The translations under genes were made by a program, and so were the position numbers. From assembly GCA_028554755.1 (NCBI GenBank), contig JAPTOF010000003.1:5913501-5977500 (forward strand): a stretch of DNA of 64,000 nt. The letters run 5' to 3'. The DNA is from Cordia subcordata. Its lineage: Eukaryota; Streptophyta; Magnoliopsida; Boraginales; Cordiaceae. Positions 59,001 through 64,000 of the stretch are shown here, in pieces (positions within the stretch are counted from its first letter, which is position 1; each line of letters opens with the position of its first letter). The notes beneath the pieces were generated by a model. The model saw nothing but the letters and a program-made list of their open reading frames with translations, was not told the DNA's origin and ran no database searches.

Positions 59001-59197
59001 AGCGCATCTCAGTTTTCTCTCTCATCTAGCACACCAGCTTTCTGGAGAAGCTCAAAAAATTTGCTTAAGAAAAAAGTTCCTTCTCAGCTTTTTTTTTGGT
59101 GCTTCAACTTTTATACAAAAAAAATCCATCCAAACGCCTAAAAAGTCAAGGAAAATACTTATCTGTCGACAAAAAAGTCAATCCAAATTGGGCCTTA

Positions 59198-59640
59198 GTA
59201 CGAGGGACGCAAATTGGCGGATTAGGGTTTTTTGGCTTCCTTTAGAGTGCCAACTCCCACCCAACCCTTAGTGGGTTAGAGGGTTCACGAGTCGGCTTGC
59301 ATGTTAGATGGGTTAACATTTAGTACTTTTTTTAAGAAAAAAATTAAAATTATGTATTTTTAACAAAATAATTATGAAATCAAAACATAAGCTCTTAAAT
59401 GACATGAGTAGTTATCCATAGTTTTTTAGACGTAAAAGCGCGTTAGACAAGTTAGGCGAGTCATTTTGGCAAGTTACTTGCGGGTCGACACAACTCGATT
59501 TGCATGTTTGTTGAGTTGAGCTAGGTTAACCTGTTTACCTTACAAGTTATCAAACCCTCAACCCTAATATCTTTTTTTGATGAATTAAATGGGTCAACAA
59601 GCAATTCTCAACTCGTTTTGTCTGTTCAATACAGTTCAAT
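59198..59640. other. Spacer with GGGTTAG/GGTTAACC-type repeats
   Basis: Contains several GGGTTAGAGGG, GATGGGTTAAC and AGGTTAACCTG pieces that suggest a decayed DNA transposon end. Only one side is recognisable, so no element is called. Confidence 0.3.
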
Positions 59641-59654
59641 CAATTGGTTTCGTA

Positions 59655-59970
59655 TAATGAGACTATTGAGAGCCATGATCACCTCTCTTTTGATTGCAAT
59701 TACTCACGGCAAATTTGGACTAGAGGTATGAAGCTCATTTCAGGACCATACGATCTCTTTTCCGAGGAAAATGTTTGTAAATGGATGATCTGTAAATTGT
59801 TGATTGGCAAGTGATTTAGAGCTAACTTGAGGCATAGAAACCTCCGTAAACAGATGAATATAGACTCAAGTATTTCTTGTTTGGTTTGATTAGGCAAGTT
59901 TGCTAGGATTGATGTAAATGTTCGTTGACATTCAAATTAATATAAAGTAGTTGCTTATTTAGCGCAAAAA
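59655..59970 (+). mobile_element. LINE 3' end fragment
   Basis: The plus strand encodes ESHDHLSFDCNYSRQIW (about 59670-59720), the zinc-binding end of LINE ORF2. It ends in TTAGCGCAAAAAG, the same type of tail as the LINE ending at 54117. Confidence 0.7.
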
Positions 59971-60139
59971 GAACAATAAAATTGCTTTTAATGGTACAGA
60001 ACTCAATTGGTTGCTTGGAGTCCTGCTGCTAACAGATAGACAACTTGATATGATATTAAAGACATCCAAAAAGTGCTTTTTTGAACGAAGAGTGCCCAGT
60101 TTGAAATTTCATATGGTACCCGAATTTATTTATTGACCA

Positions 60140-60290
60140 TTTATGTAAATAATATCCAAGAATATATAAATAACTCAGAATTATTAATGTACACATTCTT
60201 CGGTTGCTATTTTCCACCCATTGATGCATATTAATAAAATTCTTGTACTTTTAATGCATAATAGTAAAATTCTTTACTTTTAACGTATTC
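60140..60290 (+). mobile_element. LINE 3' tail remnant
   Basis: ATATATAAATAACT, TTCGGTTGCTATTTTCCACCC and TTAATAAAATTCTT match in order the tail of the LINE fragment at 44975-45332. No coding part is seen. Confidence 0.45.
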
Positions 60291-60525
60291 AGAAAACAGA
60301 AGACTACGCTCAAAACAATTCGGCTAAAATGGGGCAATTCCTAAATCTGTAAGCATCAGACATGAATAAATTCGATGGGAAAGGCTAAATCCACATGAAA
60401 CAAGTAAATTAGTCTGAAAATTAAAATTCTTAACTGACAATGTAATAGCTAGGACTAGTTCAAACGAAATCCGACAATACCAAAAAAGCCAAACTGAATT
60501 GGACATCAACAACAGACGGAACGCT

Positions 60526-62800
<2,275 letters not shown>

Positions 62801-62820
62801 GTGATAGGGCGTCTCACTCG

Positions 62821-62830
62821 TTTTTATATA
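62821..62830 (-). promoter_or_regulatory. RPL13 TATA box
   Basis: TATATAAAAA on the minus strand, about 30-40 bases before the inferred transcription start. Confidence 0.75.
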
Positions 62831-62846
62831 GCGAGTGGAAAACCCA

Positions 62847-62924
62847 AAACCCTAGGCATGGTTTGGTAAAATGCTTTTTGGGCTTAGTGGGCTATGCCTC
62901 TTTGGATAAGATGCTTCTTGGGCT
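62847..62924. promoter_or_regulatory. RPL13 telo-box and three site II motifs
   Basis: AAACCCTAG (telo-box) at 62847-62855 and TGGGCT at 62879-62884, 62888-62893 and 62919-62924. Telo-box plus TGGGCC/T site II is the known signature of plant ribosomal protein promoters, linked to growth-dependent expression through TCP-type factors. Two of the TGGGCT copies lie in a 40-bp local duplication. Confidence 0.7.
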
Positions 62925-62929
62925 TAGTG

Positions 62930-63245
62930 GCCACTCATAAGGGGGTGGGTTAATAAAAATATGGGAAAATTATAATTAGTCCTCGATTTTTTTTTAATTT
63001 TTTTAAATTGATCTTTATTATCTCAAAATGCTCAAATTAATCCTTAATATTTCATACAAATATTTAAATTAATCCATAATATTTTATAAATATATCAAAC
63101 TAATCCCTATCACTTAGAGATAGTTGTATTACGCCTTATAGTTTCATAAAGATAATCAAACTAATCTAAATTAATTGGAAAAAAAATTCATATTAGTCTT
63201 TAATATTTAATAAATTTACCCAGATTAGTCCCAATTTTCCATTCA

Positions 63246-63329
<84 letters not shown>

Positions 63330-64000
63330 AGTAGTATTTTTTTCTTTTTTAATTTATGCCACGTGCCATCATATTATACCTTGTTTTCCCCCAAAAAAAA
63401 TTAATCTATTTCTTTTTACTCATTTATTTGTATATTGCACAATTGTAATGTAACATACTTTTTGTTACATATTATATCTTATTTTCTACTTAGCTAAAAA
63501 AAGTAGAAATTGTTTGAATTTTTAAATTTTATGTGACATTTTAAAATATGATTGAATTACAAATAATCTATTAATTATTAGATAATTTTTTCAAACTATT
63601 TTATTTAGATTTATTATTGAGAAAATTTAGCCTTTGTTCAGATTCAGTATTGAGGTTAATTCTTTTAAGCATCATTAGAGTAATAGATTTTGTATTTCTA
63701 ATATAAATATACGTCTACATACATTGGAGTAAAAATAAAATTACTTTCAAAAATAGAATAAACAACTTTCTACACACACACACACATATATATTTGTTAT
63801 ACAATAATTTTTAAATATATATTGTAGTACTTTTAACTGACATTTTCAATAGAAAAAATAGTTAATATTTTTATTAAATTTTAATGTACTTAAGTCTATA
63901 TGTCAATTTGCATTTAGATTATTCTATCTTTTTTTAGTCCATATATAAAATCTTATCCTTCAAAACTTGTCTAATCTAAAATTACTTATTTGTTAATTTG
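62930..64000. other. AT-rich spacer with repeats
   Basis: A decayed repeat of the AAATTAATCCTTAATATTT type recurs several times between 62960 and 63240. A compound (CT)n(TA)n microsatellite lies at 63250-63328. No gene recognised to the window end. Confidence 0.5.
63250..63328. repeat. (CT)n(TA)n compound microsatellite
   Basis: About 36 bp of CT followed by about 40 bp of TA. Confidence 0.95.

Larger units (their letters stand above)
51520..59194 (-). mobile_element. PIF/Harbinger DNA transposon with internal insertions
   Basis: Ends: GAGCTCGTTCGGATTGATTTTTT (left, key part CGGATTGA) and, as reverse complement of the right end, GGCCCAATTTGGATTGAC. A 3-bp TTA duplication lies at 51517-51519 and 59195-59197, as this superfamily makes. 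Both expected genes are inside on the minus strand: a Myb/SANT-like ORF (about 55970-56999) and a DDE transposase (about 54541-55620). Between the left end and the transposase lie a GC-richer foreign segment and a LINE. Near the right end is a ROP GTPase last exon. About 5.3 kb remains after subtracting the insertions. Both genes carry stops, so it is inactive unless helped in trans. Confidence 0.75.

Noticed and set aside
51520..59194. Reading the whole region as a host gene cluster with a Myb factor and a nuclease
   Set aside because: The Myb-like and DDE proteins are the standard pair of a PIF/Harbinger element, bounded by its inverted ends and TTA duplication.

Overview
This window is nuclear DNA from a flowering plant, probably a eudicot. 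The evidence is AT-rich sequence, short GT-AG introns, plant gene families (a vacuolar-type malate channel, a ROP GTPase fragment, ribosomal protein L13) and dense nested plant retrotransposons. I cannot name the species. No complete protein-coding gene was found beyond the three host genes below; everything else coding-like is transposon remains or a gene fragment.

Host genes, all on the minus strand: (1) a 5'-3' exoribonuclease (XRN family), 14 exons in window from 17633 down to 982, with its 3' part off the left edge. Its phase-compatible exons 13 and 14 are separated by a 10.9-kb intron packed with transposons. (2) An ALMT (aluminium-activated malate transporter, ALMT9-like clade), six exons, 47173 to 42434, 587 codons, intact. 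(3) Ribosomal protein L13, four coding exons plus a leader exon, 61980 to 60526, 206 codons, intact, with a TATA box, telo-box and site II motifs upstream.

Transposon nests: 1.15-11.7 kb (in the XRN intron) holds a minus-strand copia element, a plus-strand copia 3' fragment, and a hAT-like non-autonomous element split by a complete copia with 220-bp LTRs and a perfect 5-bp target duplication. 19.5-40.1 kb holds a minus-strand Ty3/gypsy element whose integrase is cut in two by a 13.8-kb non-coding LTR element. That one carries another copia, a Tourist-like MITE, Helitron-like repeats and a minisatellite. 40.7-41.5 kb is the 3' end of a further copia.

51.5-59.2 kb is a PIF/Harbinger element with both of its genes (Myb/SANT-like and DDE transposase, both decayed). 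It holds a precisely bounded 5'-truncated LINE, a GC-richer segment that may be organellar, and the last exon of a ROP small GTPase, which looks like captured host sequence. Smaller MITEs, LINE tails and microsatellites fill the remaining spacers.

I found no sign of a dedicated new enzymatic system. The most unusual features are the ROP capture in the Harbinger element, the XRN that lacks the expected zinc knuckle, and the layered, datable nesting.
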